A stretch of DNA of 64,000 nucleotides, from the NCBI GenBank assembly GCA_002280515.1, contig NCEA01000032.1, forward strand, positions 1 through 64,000, in the 5' to 3' direction. The DNA is from Rhodobacterales bacterium 32-67-9 (lineage in GTDB: Bacteria > Pseudomonadota > Alphaproteobacteria > Rhodobacterales > Rhodobacteraceae). The notes below the pieces were generated by a model that saw only the letters and a program-made list of their open reading frames with translations, searched no databases and was not told the DNA's origin. Below are positions 25,257-34,249 of the stretch, piece by piece; the first letter of the stretch is position 1; each line of letters begins with the position of its first letter. A program made the translations under genes and the position numbers.

Positions 25257-26480
25257 ATGGACTACAACGCAGAGCTCGACAGGGCCATCCAGCGTCTTCA
25301 CGACGAGGGCCGTTATCGGACCTTCATCGACATCGAGCGTCGCAAGGGCCAGTTCCCGAAAGCCACCTGGACGAAAGCCGACGGGGCGGAAAAGGAAATC
25401 ACCGTCTGGTGCGGCAACGACTATCTCGGCATGGGCCAGCATCCGGTCGTCCTCGCGGCGATGCACGAGGCGCTGGACGCGACCGGCGCCGGCTCGGGCG
25501 GCACCCGCAACATCTCGGGCACCACGGTCTATCACAAGCGACTGGAAGCCGAACTGGCCGACCTGCACCGCAAGGAAGCGGCGCTGGTCTTCACCTCGGC
25601 CTATATCGCCAACGACGCGACGCTCTCGACCCTGCCGAAGCTCTTTCCCGGCCTCATCATCTATTCCGACGCGCTGAACCATGCCTCGATGATCGAGGGG
25701 ATCAAGCGCAACGGCGGCCAGAAGCGCATCTTCCGCCACAATGACCTTTCCCATCTGCGCGAACTCCTCGCGGCCGACGATCCGACGGCGCCGAAGCTCA
25801 TCGCCTTCGAATCGATCTATTCGATGGACGGCGACGTGAGCCCGATGGAGGCGATCTGCGATCTCGCCCAGGAATTCAACGCGCTGACCTATCTCGACGA
25901 GGTCCATGCCGTCGGCATGTACGGGCCGCGCGGGGCCGGCATCGCCGAGAAGCTCGGCCTGATGGGGCGCATCGACATCATCAACGCGACGCTCGCCAAG
26001 GCCTATGGCGTGATGGGCGGCTATATCGCCGCGACCGCGAAGATGTGCGACGCGATCCGTTCCTACGCGCCGGGCTTCATCTTCACCACCTCGCTGCCGC
26101 CGGCGGTCGCGGCGGGGGCGGCGGCCTCGGTCCGGTTCCTCAAGACCGGGCAGGAGCTGCGTGACAAGCAGCAGGAACATGCCCGCGTGCTGAAGGCGCG
26201 GCTTAAGGCGCTCGGCCTGCCGATCATCGACCACGGCACCCATATCGTGCCGGTCCATGTCGGCGACCCGGTGCACTGCAAGAAGATCTCCGACATGCTT
26301 CTGGAGCATTACGGGATCTACGTGCAACCGATCAACTTCCCGACCGTGCCGCGCGGGACCGAACGGCTGCGGTTCACGCCGTCTCCGGTACATTCGATGG
26401 CCGATATCGACAGCCTCGTCCGCGCGATGGACAAACTCTGGGCACATTGCGCGCTGAATCGCGCCGAACTCACCGCATAG
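25257..26480 (+). CDS. hemA: 5-aminolevulinate synthase
   Basis: 407 residues from ATG 25257 behind GGGGAG. It condenses glycine and succinyl-CoA with PLP to give 5-aminolevulinate, the first step of haem and bacteriochlorophyll synthesis by the C4 route. Near identical in layout to the Rhodobacter enzyme: [31 protein letters not shown] at the N-terminus, [13 protein letters not shown] for substrate binding, [10 protein letters not shown], and PLP Lys248 in TLAKAYG. The residue before that Lys is Ala where Gly is usual (TLGK). An FNR-type box upstream suggests oxygen control. Confidence 0.96.
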   Translation: MDYNAELDRAIQRLHDEGRYRTFIDIERRKGQFPKATWTKADGAEKEITVWCGNDYLGMGQHPVVLAAMHEALDATGAGSGGTRNISGTTVYHKRLEAELADLHRKEAALVFTSAYIANDATLSTLPKLFPGLIIYSDALNHASMIEGIKRNGGQKRIFRHNDLSHLRELLAADDPTAPKLIAFESIYSMDGDVSPMEAICDLAQEFNALTYLDEVHAVGMYGPRGAGIAEKLGLMGRIDIINATLAKAYGVMGGYIAATAKMCDAIRSYAPGFIFTTSLPPAVAAGAAASVRFLKTGQELRDKQQEHARVLKARLKALGLPIIDHGTHIVPVHVGDPVHCKKISDMLLEHYGIYVQPINFPTVPRGTERLRFTPSPVHSMADIDSLVRAMDKLWAHCALNRAELTA

Positions 26481-26590
26481 GACCATCCACGGTCGCAATC
26501 ACGCTTGCCCTGTGATATTAAATCCTAAATAGGACGGCACTGGTACGACGAATCGTCGGCCGATCGGGGACAACGGACGGGGCAGTGGGC

Positions 26591-27814
26591 ATGATCGGGC
26601 GGAGGGTACCTCCTTCGACGCACGACGCGGACAAACCCATGGGGTTTGACGATTTCGAACTGCGGCTCGGCGATATCATGCGCGGCGAACGCGCGACCAT
26701 GGCCAAATCCCTTCTCGACGTGCAGCGCGAACTGAAGATCAAGGCGAGCTACATCGCCGCGATCGAGAATTGCGACATTTCGGCCTTCGAGACACCGGGC
26801 TTCGTCGCCGGCTACGTACGCTCCTACGCGCGCTATCTCGGCATGGATGCCGAATGGGCGTTCCAGCGCTTCTGCAAAGAGGCGAATTTCACCGTCGTCC
26901 ACGGCATGTCGGCCGCCGCCTCCGGCCCGAAGCCGGGCCGCCGCAAGATCGAATACAGCGACCCCTTGGCCAATCCGAACGCGACCTTCGTACCGCGCGG
27001 CGAGGCGTTCTGGTCGGGCATCCAGCCCGGTGCCATCGGCTCCATCCTCGTCCTCGCGATGCTGATCGGCGGGATCGGCTATGGCGGCTGGTCGGTCCTG
27101 CAGGAAGTGCAGAAGGTCCGGCTTGCCCCGGTCAGTCAGGCGCCGGGCGTGGTGGCCGAACTTGATCCCCTTGCCGGGGCGGGCGCGACGGCAACCGAAC
27201 AGATGCAGTCGGGCGAGGTCGCGCTGGCCGCCCTTCCCGGTCAGGATGCCCTGCCACCCGCGCCCGAGGCGCTCGACCGGCTCTACCGGCCGGCGGCGCT
27301 CGACGTGCCGGTTCTGGTGGCCCGCGACGGCCCGATCGCGTCGATTGATCCGCGCAGTGTCGGCACGCTCGCCGTTGCCGACGCGCCGGAGGCGGTGATT
27401 CCGGCGGCCGAGACGCCGGCCCTTGGCGAAACGCCGGTCCAGGTCGTCGCTGCCGACGCGCCGGAAGTCGAACTTCTGGCGGTGCGGCCGGCCTGGGTCC
27501 GGGTGCAGGCGGCCGACGGTACGATCATCTTCGAGAAGATCCTCGATGCCGGAGAGCGCTACGCGCTGCCGAAGACCGAGGAAGCGCCGGTGCTGCGTGT
27601 CGGCGAATCGGGCGCGCTCTATTTTGCCGTGAACGGCCAGACCTACGGTCCCGCCGGCGACAGGGGCTCGGTGACCAAGAGCCTCGTCCTCTCGCCTGAG
27701 GCGCTGACGGCGAAATACGCGCTGGCCGACATGACCGGCGATGCCGATCTGGTGCGCTACACCACGACGGTCGCCGATGCGGGCGCGGTGGTTCCGGCGC
27801 CGGCCGGCGAATAA
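26591..27814 (+). CDS. rodZ: RodZ-like HTH membrane protein (DUF4115)
   Basis: 407 residues from ATG 26591. A cytoplasmic HTH of the RodZ type ([40 protein letters not shown], about residues 27-66) and the typical [18 protein letters not shown] are present. One membrane helix follows ([20 protein letters not shown], about 148-167), then an Ala/Pro-rich periplasmic linker and a DUF4115-like beta domain ([26 protein letters not shown]). RodZ links MreB to the elongasome. A promoter-like AT-rich stretch precedes it. ispG follows at 70 bp, a conserved neighbourhood. Confidence 0.88.
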   Translation: MIGRRVPPSTHDADKPMGFDDFELRLGDIMRGERATMAKSLLDVQRELKIKASYIAAIENCDISAFETPGFVAGYVRSYARYLGMDAEWAFQRFCKEANFTVVHGMSAAASGPKPGRRKIEYSDPLANPNATFVPRGEAFWSGIQPGAIGSILVLAMLIGGIGYGGWSVLQEVQKVRLAPVSQAPGVVAELDPLAGAGATATEQMQSGEVALAALPGQDALPPAPEALDRLYRPAALDVPVLVARDGPIASIDPRSVGTLAVADAPEAVIPAAETPALGETPVQVVAADAPEVELLAVRPAWVRVQAADGTIIFEKILDAGERYALPKTEEAPVLRVGESGALYFAVNGQTYGPAGDRGSVTKSLVLSPEALTAKYALADMTGDADLVRYTTTVADAGAVVPAPAGE

Positions 27815-27884
27815 CGCCCGCGCGCATTGCCGATCCGGCTGGCTGGGACTATCTAGGGCCCAAAGCGTCCGAGCCGAGGCTGAC

Positions 27885-29006
27885 ATGACCCACAATCCGA
27901 TCCGTCCCTGGCGCAATATCGACCGGCGCAAGTCGCGCCGGATCATGGTCGGCACTGTGCCGGTCGGGGGAGACGCCCCGATCTCGGTCCAGACCATGAC
28001 GAACACGATCACTTCGGACGTGGCGGCGACCGTCGCGCAGGTGCAGCGCTCGGCCGAGGCCGGCGCCGATATCGTCCGGGTCTCGACGCCCGACGAGGCC
28101 TCGACCCGCGCGCTTCGCGACATCGTGCGCGAAAGCCCGGTGCCGATCGTCGCCGACATCCATTTCCACTACCGCCGCGCCATCGAGGCGGCCGAAGCGG
28201 GGGCGGCCTGCCTGCGCATCAACCCCGGCAATATCGGTGACGCGAAAAGGGTGCGCGAGGTGGTGCAGGCCGCGAAGGATCACGGCTGTTCGATCCGTAT
28301 CGGCGTCAATGCCGGCAGTCTCGAAAAGCACCTTCTTGAGAAATACGGCGAGCCGTGCCCGGATGCGATGGTCGAAAGCGGGCTCGACCATATACGCCTC
28401 TTGCAGGACAATGATTTTCACGAGTTCAAGATCTCGGTGAAGGCCTCCGACGTCTTTCTCGCCGCCGCTGCCTACCAGCAACTGGCCGAGGCGACGGACG
28501 CGCCGATCCATCTCGGCATCACCGAGGCGGGGGGGCTCGTCTCCGGGACGGTGAAATCGGCGGTCGGGCTTGGCAACCTCCTCTGGTCGGGGATCGGCGA
28601 CACGATCCGCGTCTCGCTGTCCGCTGATCCGGTCGAGGAGGTGAAGGTCGGGTTCGAGATCCTGAAGTCGCTGGGCCTCCGGACCCGCGGGGTGCAGATC
28701 ATTTCCTGCCCGTCCTGCGCGCGACAAGGCTTCGACGTGATCAAGACGGTGGAGCGGCTGGAAAAACGGCTGGAACACATCAAGACGCCGATGTCGCTCT
28801 CGATCATCGGCTGCGTGGTCAACGGGCCGGGCGAGGCCCTGATGACCGATATCGGCTTCACCGGTGGCGGGGCCGGGTCGGGCATGGTCTATCTCGCTGG
28901 CAAGCAGAGCCACAAGATGACCAACGACGAGATGATCGAGCACATCGTCGGCCTCGTCGAAAAGCGCGCCTCTGAGCTTGAGGCGGCGCAGGCGGCGGCA
29001 GAGTAG
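27885..29006 (+). CDS. ispG: (E)-4-hydroxy-3-methylbut-2-enyl-diphosphate synthase
   Basis: 373 residues from ATG 27885. A 4Fe-4S enzyme of the MEP isoprenoid pathway converting MEcPP to HMBPP. Seen: the TIM-barrel start [32 protein letters not shown], and the cluster ligands in [13 protein letters not shown] and [13 protein letters not shown]. Bacterial short form without the plant insert. It likely shares a transcript with rodZ; a repeat element with a hairpin follows the stop. Confidence 0.95.
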   Translation: MTHNPIRPWRNIDRRKSRRIMVGTVPVGGDAPISVQTMTNTITSDVAATVAQVQRSAEAGADIVRVSTPDEASTRALRDIVRESPVPIVADIHFHYRRAIEAAEAGAACLRINPGNIGDAKRVREVVQAAKDHGCSIRIGVNAGSLEKHLLEKYGEPCPDAMVESGLDHIRLLQDNDFHEFKISVKASDVFLAAAAYQQLAEATDAPIHLGITEAGGLVSGTVKSAVGLGNLLWSGIGDTIRVSLSADPVEEVKVGFEILKSLGLRTRGVQIISCPSCARQGFDVIKTVERLEKRLEHIKTPMSLSIIGCVVNGPGEALMTDIGFTGGGAGSGMVYLAGKQSHKMTNDEMIEHIVGLVEKRASELEAAQAAAE

Positions 29007-29012
29007 CGAAGA

Positions 29013-29092
29013 CCCCGGAGGCGGGGCAGGGGGCGCTGCCCCCTCTGCGGCTTTGCCGCATTTACCCTCGAGGTATTTCGAAACAGAAGAAG
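29013..29092 (+). repeat. Gene-end repeat element, copy B (composite)
   Basis: The element follows the ispG stop: a hairpin GGGGCAG...CTGCCCC, a small hairpin GCGGC-TTT-GCCGC, then CCCTCGAGGTATTTCGAAAC and AGAAGAAG. The organisation matches copy C on the other strand at 57.1 kb. The hairpin may end transcription. Confidence 0.65.
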
Positions 29093-29134
29093 CGGGCGTT
29101 GACGGCGGCGCGCGCCAAGGCTAGCTGAGCGGCC

Positions 29135-30949
29135 ATGGCACGCGCACCGCTTCTTCAGCTTTCCGGCATTTCCCTGACACACGGCGGCGATCCGGTCTTC
29201 GACGGCCTCGACCTTGTGGTTCAGTCCGGCGACCGGGTGGCTTTGGTCGGCCGTAACGGGTCGGGCAAGTCGACGCTGATGAAGGTGATGGCGGGTCTGG
29301 TGGAGGCGGACCGGGGCGAGCGGGTTCTGCCGCCGGGCGTGACCGTCGGCTACATGGAGCAGGAGCCGGACCTCGCCGGGTTCGCCACGCTCGGCGCCTT
29401 CGCGGCCTCGGGCCTGCCGGAGGGCGAGGGCTACCGGGTGGCGATGGCGGCCGAGGGGCTGAAATTCGATCCGGAGACGCGCGTCGAGGCCGCGTCGGGG
29501 GGCGAGAAGCGGCGGGCGGCCTTGGCGAAGCTGCTGGCCGAGGCGCCGGAGCTGATGCTGCTCGACGAGCCGACGAACCATCTCGATATCGAGGCGATCC
29601 GCTGGCTCGAGGCGCAGCTCGGCGAGACCCGCGCAGCTTACGTGATCATCTCGCACGATCGGGCGTTCCTGAGGGCGTTGACGCGGGCGGTTCTCTGGAT
29701 CGACCGGGGCGTGGTGCGGCGGAACGAGCGCGGCTTCGGGCAGTTCGAGGACTGGCGCGAGACGGTCTGGGCCGAGGAGGACCTGGCGCGCCACAAGCTC
29801 GACCGCAAGATCAGGGCCGAGGCGCGCTGGGCGGTCGAGGGGATCTCGGCGCGGCGCAAGCGCAATCAGGGCCGGGTGCGGGCCTTGCAGGCGATGCGGG
29901 CCGAACGGGCGGCGCTGATCCGCCGGCAGGGCACGGCGGAAATGGCGCTCGACAGCGGCCAGGTCTCGGGCAAGATGGTGATCGAGGCGAAGGGGATTTC
30001 GAAGGCGTTCGGGCCGAAGCTGATCCTGCGGCCGTTCGAACTGAAGATCCTGCGCGGCGACCGGGTGGCCTTTGTCGGGCCGAACGGCGTCGGCAAGACG
30101 ACGCTCCTGAAGATGCTGACCGGCGAGGTGGCGCCCGATGCCGGCTCCGTCCGGCTCGGCACCAATCTGGAGATCGCGGTCTTCGACCAGGCCCGCGCGG
30201 CGCTCGATTTCTCGATGACGCTCTGGGACGGGCTGGTGAACGATCCGGAGATGGCGGTGTCGGGCCGCTCCGATCAGGTCATGGTGCGCGGCGTGCCGAA
30301 GCATGTCGTCGCCTACCTCAAGGACTTCCTTTTCGACGAGGCGCAGGCGCGGGCGCCGATCGGCTCGCTCTCGGGCGGCGAGCGGGCGCGGCTCTTGCTG
30401 GCGCGGATCATGGCGAAGCCGTCGAACCTTCTGGTGCTTGACGAGCCGACCAACGATCTCGACGTCGAGACGCTGGACTTGTTGCAGGACATCCTCGGCG
30501 AATATGACGGCACCGTCCTCGTGGTCAGCCACGACCGCGATTTCATCGACCGGGTGGCGACGACGACCATCGCGATGGAGGGCGATGGCCGGGCCGTCAC
30601 CTATGCCGGCGGCTGGAGCGATTATCAGGCGCAGAAGGCCGAGTCGGTGCTGCCAGACAAGGTCGTGAAGCCGGCTGCGAAGCCCGGTCCGGCGCCGGAG
30701 ACCAAGGTGAGGAAGGTCGCGCAAGGGCTTACATTCACGGAAAAACACCGGCTGGAAGCCTTGCCGGGGATCATCGAGAAGCTGGAGGCGGAGATCGGCA
30801 AGTTGAGCGATTTCCTGTCCGATCCGGCGCTTTTCCAGACTGCGCCGGACAAGTTCCGCCGCGCCTCGGAAGGGTTGGCCGAGCGGCAGGCGGTGCTGGC
30901 TGCTGCCGAGGAAGAATGGCTGATGCTGGAAGAGAGGGCGGGGGCATGA
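29135..30949 (+). CDS. uup: ABC-F family ATPase, Uup type
   Basis: 604 residues with two ABC ATPase domains and no membrane segments, the ABC-F architecture. First domain: Walker [10 protein letters not shown], signature [11 protein letters not shown], Walker [13 protein letters not shown]. Second domain: [37 protein letters not shown]-terminal extension with a coiled coil ([29 protein letters not shown], about 530-600) is typical of Uup. ABC-F proteins act at the ribosomal E site or on branched DNA. The stop overlaps the next gene as ATGA. Confidence 0.92.
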   Translation: MARAPLLQLSGISLTHGGDPVFDGLDLVVQSGDRVALVGRNGSGKSTLMKVMAGLVEADRGERVLPPGVTVGYMEQEPDLAGFATLGAFAASGLPEGEGYRVAMAAEGLKFDPETRVEAASGGEKRRAALAKLLAEAPELMLLDEPTNHLDIEAIRWLEAQLGETRAAYVIISHDRAFLRALTRAVLWIDRGVVRRNERGFGQFEDWRETVWAEEDLARHKLDRKIRAEARWAVEGISARRKRNQGRVRALQAMRAERAALIRRQGTAEMALDSGQVSGKMVIEAKGISKAFGPKLILRPFELKILRGDRVAFVGPNGVGKTTLLKMLTGEVAPDAGSVRLGTNLEIAVFDQARAALDFSMTLWDGLVNDPEMAVSGRSDQVMVRGVPKHVVAYLKDFLFDEAQARAPIGSLSGGERARLLLARIMAKPSNLLVLDEPTNDLDVETLDLLQDILGEYDGTVLVVSHDRDFIDRVATTTIAMEGDGRAVTYAGGWSDYQAQKAESVLPDKVVKPAAKPGPAPETKVRKVAQGLTFTEKHRLEALPGIIEKLEAEIGKLSDFLSDPALFQTAPDKFRRASEGLAERQAVLAAAEEEWLMLEERAGA

Positions 30950-32031
30950 GGGGGCCGCTCGACGGGCTCCGGATCGTCGAGATCGCCGGGCTGGGTCCGA
31001 CACCGTTCGCGGCGATGACGCTTGCCGACATGGGCGCCGAAGTGGTGCGGATCGTGCGGCCGGGCAACCGACACCTTCTGGGGCTCGACTACGATATCCT
31101 CGATCGCGGGCGCGGCGTCCTGACGCTCGACCTGAAATCGACAGACGGGCGCGGCATCGCCCGGCGGCTGATTGGCCGCGCCGACGGGCTGATCGAGGGG
31201 TTGCGGCCGGGGGCGATGGAGCGGCTCGGCCTCGGGCCGGAGGATTTCCCGGGAAACGAACGGCTGGTCTACGGGCGGATGACCGGCTGGGGCCAGACGG
31301 GGCCCCTGTCCGCTTCGGCGGGGCACGACATCAATTATATCGCGCTGTCGGGCGCGTTGCATGCGATCGGGCCGACGGAGCGGCCGCTGCCACCCCTGAA
31401 CCTTCTCGGAGATTTCGGCGGCGGAGCGATGTATCTTGCCTTCGGCATGGTCTGTGCCTTTTTCGAAGCGGCTCGGAGCGGCCGGGGGCAGGTGGTGGAC
31501 GCGGCGATCACCGACGGCAGCGCGCATCTGATGGCGATGATTCAGGGGATGGCCGCCGCTGGCCAATGGCGGGACGGGCGCGAGGCGAACCTCCTCGACG
31601 GCGCGGCACCGTTCTATCGCTGCTACGCCTGCAAGGATGGGAAATTTCTTGCTGTCGGCGCCATCGAGACGAAGTTCTGGGCGGAGTTTCTCGCGCGGAT
31701 TGGCCTCGATGCGACGGCCTTGCCGGCGCAGATGGACCGGGCGCGCTGGCCCGATCTCCGTGACGCCGTCGCCGCCCGGATCGCGGAGAAGTCGCGCGAC
31801 GAATGGGCGGCGCTTTTGGCGGGGACGGATGCCTGTGCGGTCCCTGTCCTCACCATCGCCGAGGCGCCGGGCCATGGCCACAACCGGGCGCGAGGCACAT
31901 ATGTCGTCCATGACCAGGTCATCCAACCGGGCCCGGCGCCCAGGCTGAGCCGGACGCCCGGGCGGATCGCCGATGCCTCGCCGCTCGAACCGCTCGATCC
32001 GGACGATCTTCTCGAAAGATGGGGCGCCTGA
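30946..32031 (+). CDS. CaiB/BaiF family protein, alpha-methylacyl-CoA racemase-like
   Basis: 361 residues. Family III CoA-transferase fold: [31 protein letters not shown] at the start and [10 protein letters not shown]. The racemase catalytic pair is recognisable: His in [11 protein letters not shown] and Asp in [13 protein letters not shown], as in the mycobacterial enzyme, which points to alpha-methylacyl-CoA racemase rather than CoA transferase. Role: epimerising 2-methyl branched acyl-CoA so that it can enter beta-oxidation. Coupled to uup by ATGA. Confidence 0.88.
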   Translation: MRGPLDGLRIVEIAGLGPTPFAAMTLADMGAEVVRIVRPGNRHLLGLDYDILDRGRGVLTLDLKSTDGRGIARRLIGRADGLIEGLRPGAMERLGLGPEDFPGNERLVYGRMTGWGQTGPLSASAGHDINYIALSGALHAIGPTERPLPPLNLLGDFGGGAMYLAFGMVCAFFEAARSGRGQVVDAAITDGSAHLMAMIQGMAAAGQWRDGREANLLDGAAPFYRCYACKDGKFLAVGAIETKFWAEFLARIGLDATALPAQMDRARWPDLRDAVAARIAEKSRDEWAALLAGTDACAVPVLTIAEAPGHGHNRARGTYVVHDQVIQPGPAPRLSRTPGRIADASPLEPLDPDDLLERWGA

Positions 32032-32046
32032 CAACACAGGCGCCCC
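32021..32046. terminator. Hairpin between convergent racemase and fasciclin genes
   Basis: GGGGCGCCT-GACAACAC-AGGCGCCCC, a perfect 9-bp stem that overlaps the racemase stop codon and is followed by a pyrimidine-rich GGTTCTTCTCTTC. Confidence 0.6.
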
Positions 32047-32069
32047 GGTTCTTCTCTTCGGGCCGCCGG

Positions 32070-32615
32070 TCACATCGCCGGCAGGAGCACCGTGTCGATC
32101 ACGTGGATGACGCCGTTCGACTGCTTCACGTCGGCGATGGTGACAGTGGCCTTGCGGCCGCGCTCGTCCGCGATCTTGACCATGCCGTCCTCGACCATCG
32201 CCTGAAGCGTGCAGCCGCCAACGGTCGGGACTGCGTGCATGCCGCCGTCGTCGGCGATCATCTTGGCCAGCGCGTCGGACATGACGTCGGCCGCGACGAC
32301 GTGGCAGGTGAGAACCTTGGTCAGCGCCTCTTTGCTCTCGGGCTTCAGCAAGTCCTCGACGGTGCCTGCGGCGAGCAGGCCGAAGGCGTCGTTGGTGGGG
32401 GCAAAGACGGTGAACGGGCCTTCGCCGGCGAGCGTGTCGACGAGGCCGGCGGCCTGCACGGCGGCGACGAGCGTGGTGTGATCGGCAGAGTTCACGGCGT
32501 TCTCGACGATGTTCTTCGTCTCGTACATCGCGGCGCCGCCGACCATCGGGTTCGCGGCGAAGGCCGGCAGGGCGAAGGTCGAGACGGCAAGTGCCAGAAT
32601 GGAAATGCGGGTCAT
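32070..32615 (-). CDS. Secreted fasciclin (FAS1) domain protein
   Basis: 181 residues. A signal peptide (MTRISILALAVSTFALPAFA, cleavage after AFA) precedes one FAS1 domain with NSADHTTLVAAVQAAGLVDTL, GPFTVFAPTNDAFGLL and the late VIHVIDTVLLP. FAS1 domains mediate adhesion or matrix contacts. GAGGAAG precedes the start. It lies downstream of the anti-sigma/ECF pair on the same strand and may be a regulon member. Confidence 0.9.
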   Translation of the reverse strand: MTRISILALAVSTFALPAFAANPMVGGAAMYETKNIVENAVNSADHTTLVAAVQAAGLVDTLAGEGPFTVFAPTNDAFGLLAAGTVEDLLKPESKEALTKVLTCHVVAADVMSDALAKMIADDGGMHAVPTVGGCTLQAMVEDGMVKIADERGRKATVTIADVKQSNGVIHVIDTVLLPAM

Positions 32616-32670
32616 CTGAAGACTTCCTCTTGCAGGCAGGGGGACCCATTCCCCCTGATCTGCGAGGAGC

Positions 32671-32696
32671 TACGGATGCGGTTGTCGGAAAGTTTC
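32671..32696 (-). promoter_or_regulatory. Candidate ECF-type promoter of the fasciclin gene
   Basis: On the minus strand GAAAC, 17 nt, CGTA, about 56 nt before the start codon. An AAC-containing -35 and a CGT-containing -10 are typical of ECF promoters. The link with the adjacent ECF factor is by proximity only. Confidence 0.3.
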
Positions 32697-32802
32697 AGGT
32701 GTTGCGGAGAAATTTTCCGGCAGGAGATTTTCGCCCTGTCTGGAGAAGGGGCTGGCCGAAGTTGAGGGCGCGACGGATGACGCGCGCGCTTTCCACCCGT
32801 CT

Positions 32803-32953
32803 GGCCCGGGCGACCAGCCCGGGCCGCGCCCGACCCTCCGACCGGGAGGGCGCATTGCCACGTATCGCCCATGAATGCGGTCGGAGGACTCTGGCGCCAT
32901 AAAGCGCCTCGTTCAAATGTAACAAAGCGCCCACCCAGGGTCGGGCGCGGCCC
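32803..32953. repeat. Structured intergenic element with perfect 17-bp inverted repeat
   Basis: The gap 32616-33049 (434 bp) holds no convincing gene. Within it GGGCCGCGCCCGACCCT (32821-32837) is repeated exactly in inverse at 32937-32953, 99 bp apart. Inside are CCGACC/GGTCGG with GCATT/AATGC (32838-32884) and GGCGC-CATAAA-GCGCC (32893-32908). Overlapping the left arm is another perfect hairpin, GGCCCGGGC-GACCA-GCCCGGGCC (32803-32825), which would compete with the outer stem. It could be a structured RNA, a switch, or a small non-autonomous element; no target-site duplication is visible. Confidence 0.6.
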
Positions 32954-33049
32954 TTCGCACATCGGATCGAACACCTGCTCCGTCCCGCCTTTGGGCCCGG
33001 ACACGTGCCGAAATGTGGGCAGGCTGCCCGGTCCGGCAAACGGCCGTGC

Positions 33050-33700
33050 TCAGGCCCCGCCGATCACGGCGGCGACGAGAAGCGGGCCGGTCGCGATCCC
33101 GGTCGGCGAGCCGCCCTCGGGTTCGAGCGTGATGGCCAGCGTGGTGCCCGCCGGCAGATCGGCGACCGGGATTTTCAACTCGCTGTCGCGCACGAGGCCG
33201 ATGGAGACCGGCGCCTCGCCCGCGGGGATCAGCCAAAGCTCGTAGTCCCTGCCGGGTCCCGCCGCCGGCCCCGCAGCGCGGACCACGGTAAGCTCGCCCT
33301 TGCCGGCATCGAAACTGGCCGCCACCGCCAGCGCCTGGCCTTCGCCGGTCAGCGTCGCGGTGAGCGGGACCGGCGGTGGCAGGAGCGTGACGAGGGCGAG
33401 GACCGCCAGCGCCGCACCGGTGAGCGCCCCCCAGATCCAGCCGGTACGGCGCAGGCGTTCAGGCGCGGGGAAGAGCCGCGCCTCGATCCGGTCGAGCATG
33501 TCGGCGGGCGGCGGCACCTCCGCATAGGCGTCGTTGAGGGGGGCGAGCCGGTTCTGCCAGTCCGCGACCATAGCCGCGAAACCCGGATCGCCCTCGATCA
33601 GCGCCTCCGCCGTCAGCCGTTCCTCGAGCGGCAGCGTACCAAGCACATACTCGGCTGCCAGCGCCTCCCGTTCGGGCATATGACCGGTCGGATCGCTCAT
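33050..33700 (-). CDS. Anti-sigma factor (RskA-like, membrane-bound)
   Basis: 216 residues from ATG 33700, overlapping the sigma-factor stop as ATGA. The N-terminal anti-sigma region (MPEREALAAEYVLGTLPLEERLTAEALIEGDPGFAAMVADW) is followed by one membrane helix (WIWGALTGAALAVLALVTLL, about 87-106) and a periplasmic RskA-type beta domain (YELWLIPAGEAPVSIGLV, then TTLAITLEPEGGSPTG). It would hold the ECF sigma factor at the membrane until a periplasmic signal is sensed. No zinc-binding HxxxCxxC motif is seen. Confidence 0.9.
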   Translation of the reverse strand: MSDPTGHMPEREALAAEYVLGTLPLEERLTAEALIEGDPGFAAMVADWQNRLAPLNDAYAEVPPPADMLDRIEARLFPAPERLRRTGWIWGALTGAALAVLALVTLLPPPVPLTATLTGEGQALAVAASFDAGKGELTVVRAAGPAAGPGRDYELWLIPAGEAPVSIGLVRDSELKIPVADLPAGTTLAITLEPEGGSPTGIATGPLLVAAVIGGA

Positions 33701-34245
33701 GCCTCGAGGCACTCCTTCAGTTTCTGCAAGCCCCGGCGGAGCCAGGACCGGATGGTGTTGACGGGCACGCCGTGGCGCCGCGAAAGGTCGAGATAGCTCA
33801 GCCCGTTCAGATAGGCGCCGCGCACCGCCTCGGCCCGCGCCGGTTCGAGCAGGTCGAAACAGTCGGCGATGCGCCTCGCCTCGCCCCGCGCCACACTTTG
33901 CGCCTCCGGTCCCGGCGCCGCATCGGCAAGGCGCGCGGTCTCGTCCTCGCCCGCCGCCTCAATGCCGGCCGGCCGTGCGCGCAGCCGGTCGATGGCGTGG
34001 TTCCGGGCGATGGCGATCAGCCAGGTCATGCCGCGTCCCCGGCCCGCATCGAAGCGGCGGGCGTTCAGCCAGACCCTTGTGAAAACTTCCTGCACGGCAT
34101 CCTCGGCCTCGCTTCTGTCCCTGAGGATACGCAGCGCGACGCCGAAGAGTTTCGCCGAGGCGGCGGAATAAAGCGCGCGGAACGCAGCGCGGTCGGAGCG
34201 GGCGGTGGCCGCGATGAGGTCGGCGATGGGATCCCCGGCCTCCAT
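33697..34245 (-). CDS. ECF RNA polymerase sigma factor
   Basis: 182 residues from ATG 34245, 4 bp after the RACo stop; an alternative ATG at 34311 would overlap that gene. Region 2 (ALYSAASAKLFGVALRILRDRSEAEDAVQEVFTRVWLNARRFD) and region 4 (YLNGLSYLDLSRRHGVPVNTIRSWLRRGLQKLKECL) are complete and no extra domains occur, the minimal ECF layout. Coupled to its anti-sigma factor. The almost touching upstream RACo gene suggests possible cotranscription, an unusual pairing. Confidence 0.92.
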   Translation of the reverse strand: MEAGDPIADLIAATARSDRAAFRALYSAASAKLFGVALRILRDRSEAEDAVQEVFTRVWLNARRFDAGRGRGMTWLIAIARNHAIDRLRARPAGIEAAGEDETARLADAAPGPEAQSVARGEARRIADCFDLLEPARAEAVRGAYLNGLSYLDLSRRHGVPVNTIRSWLRRGLQKLKECLEA

Positions 34246-34249
34246 CCGG

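Noticed and set aside
32695-33039. A possible 114-residue gene on the minus strand in the anti-sigma/fasciclin gap
   Set aside because: No ribosome site, no recognisable domain, and it runs through the inverted-repeat element.
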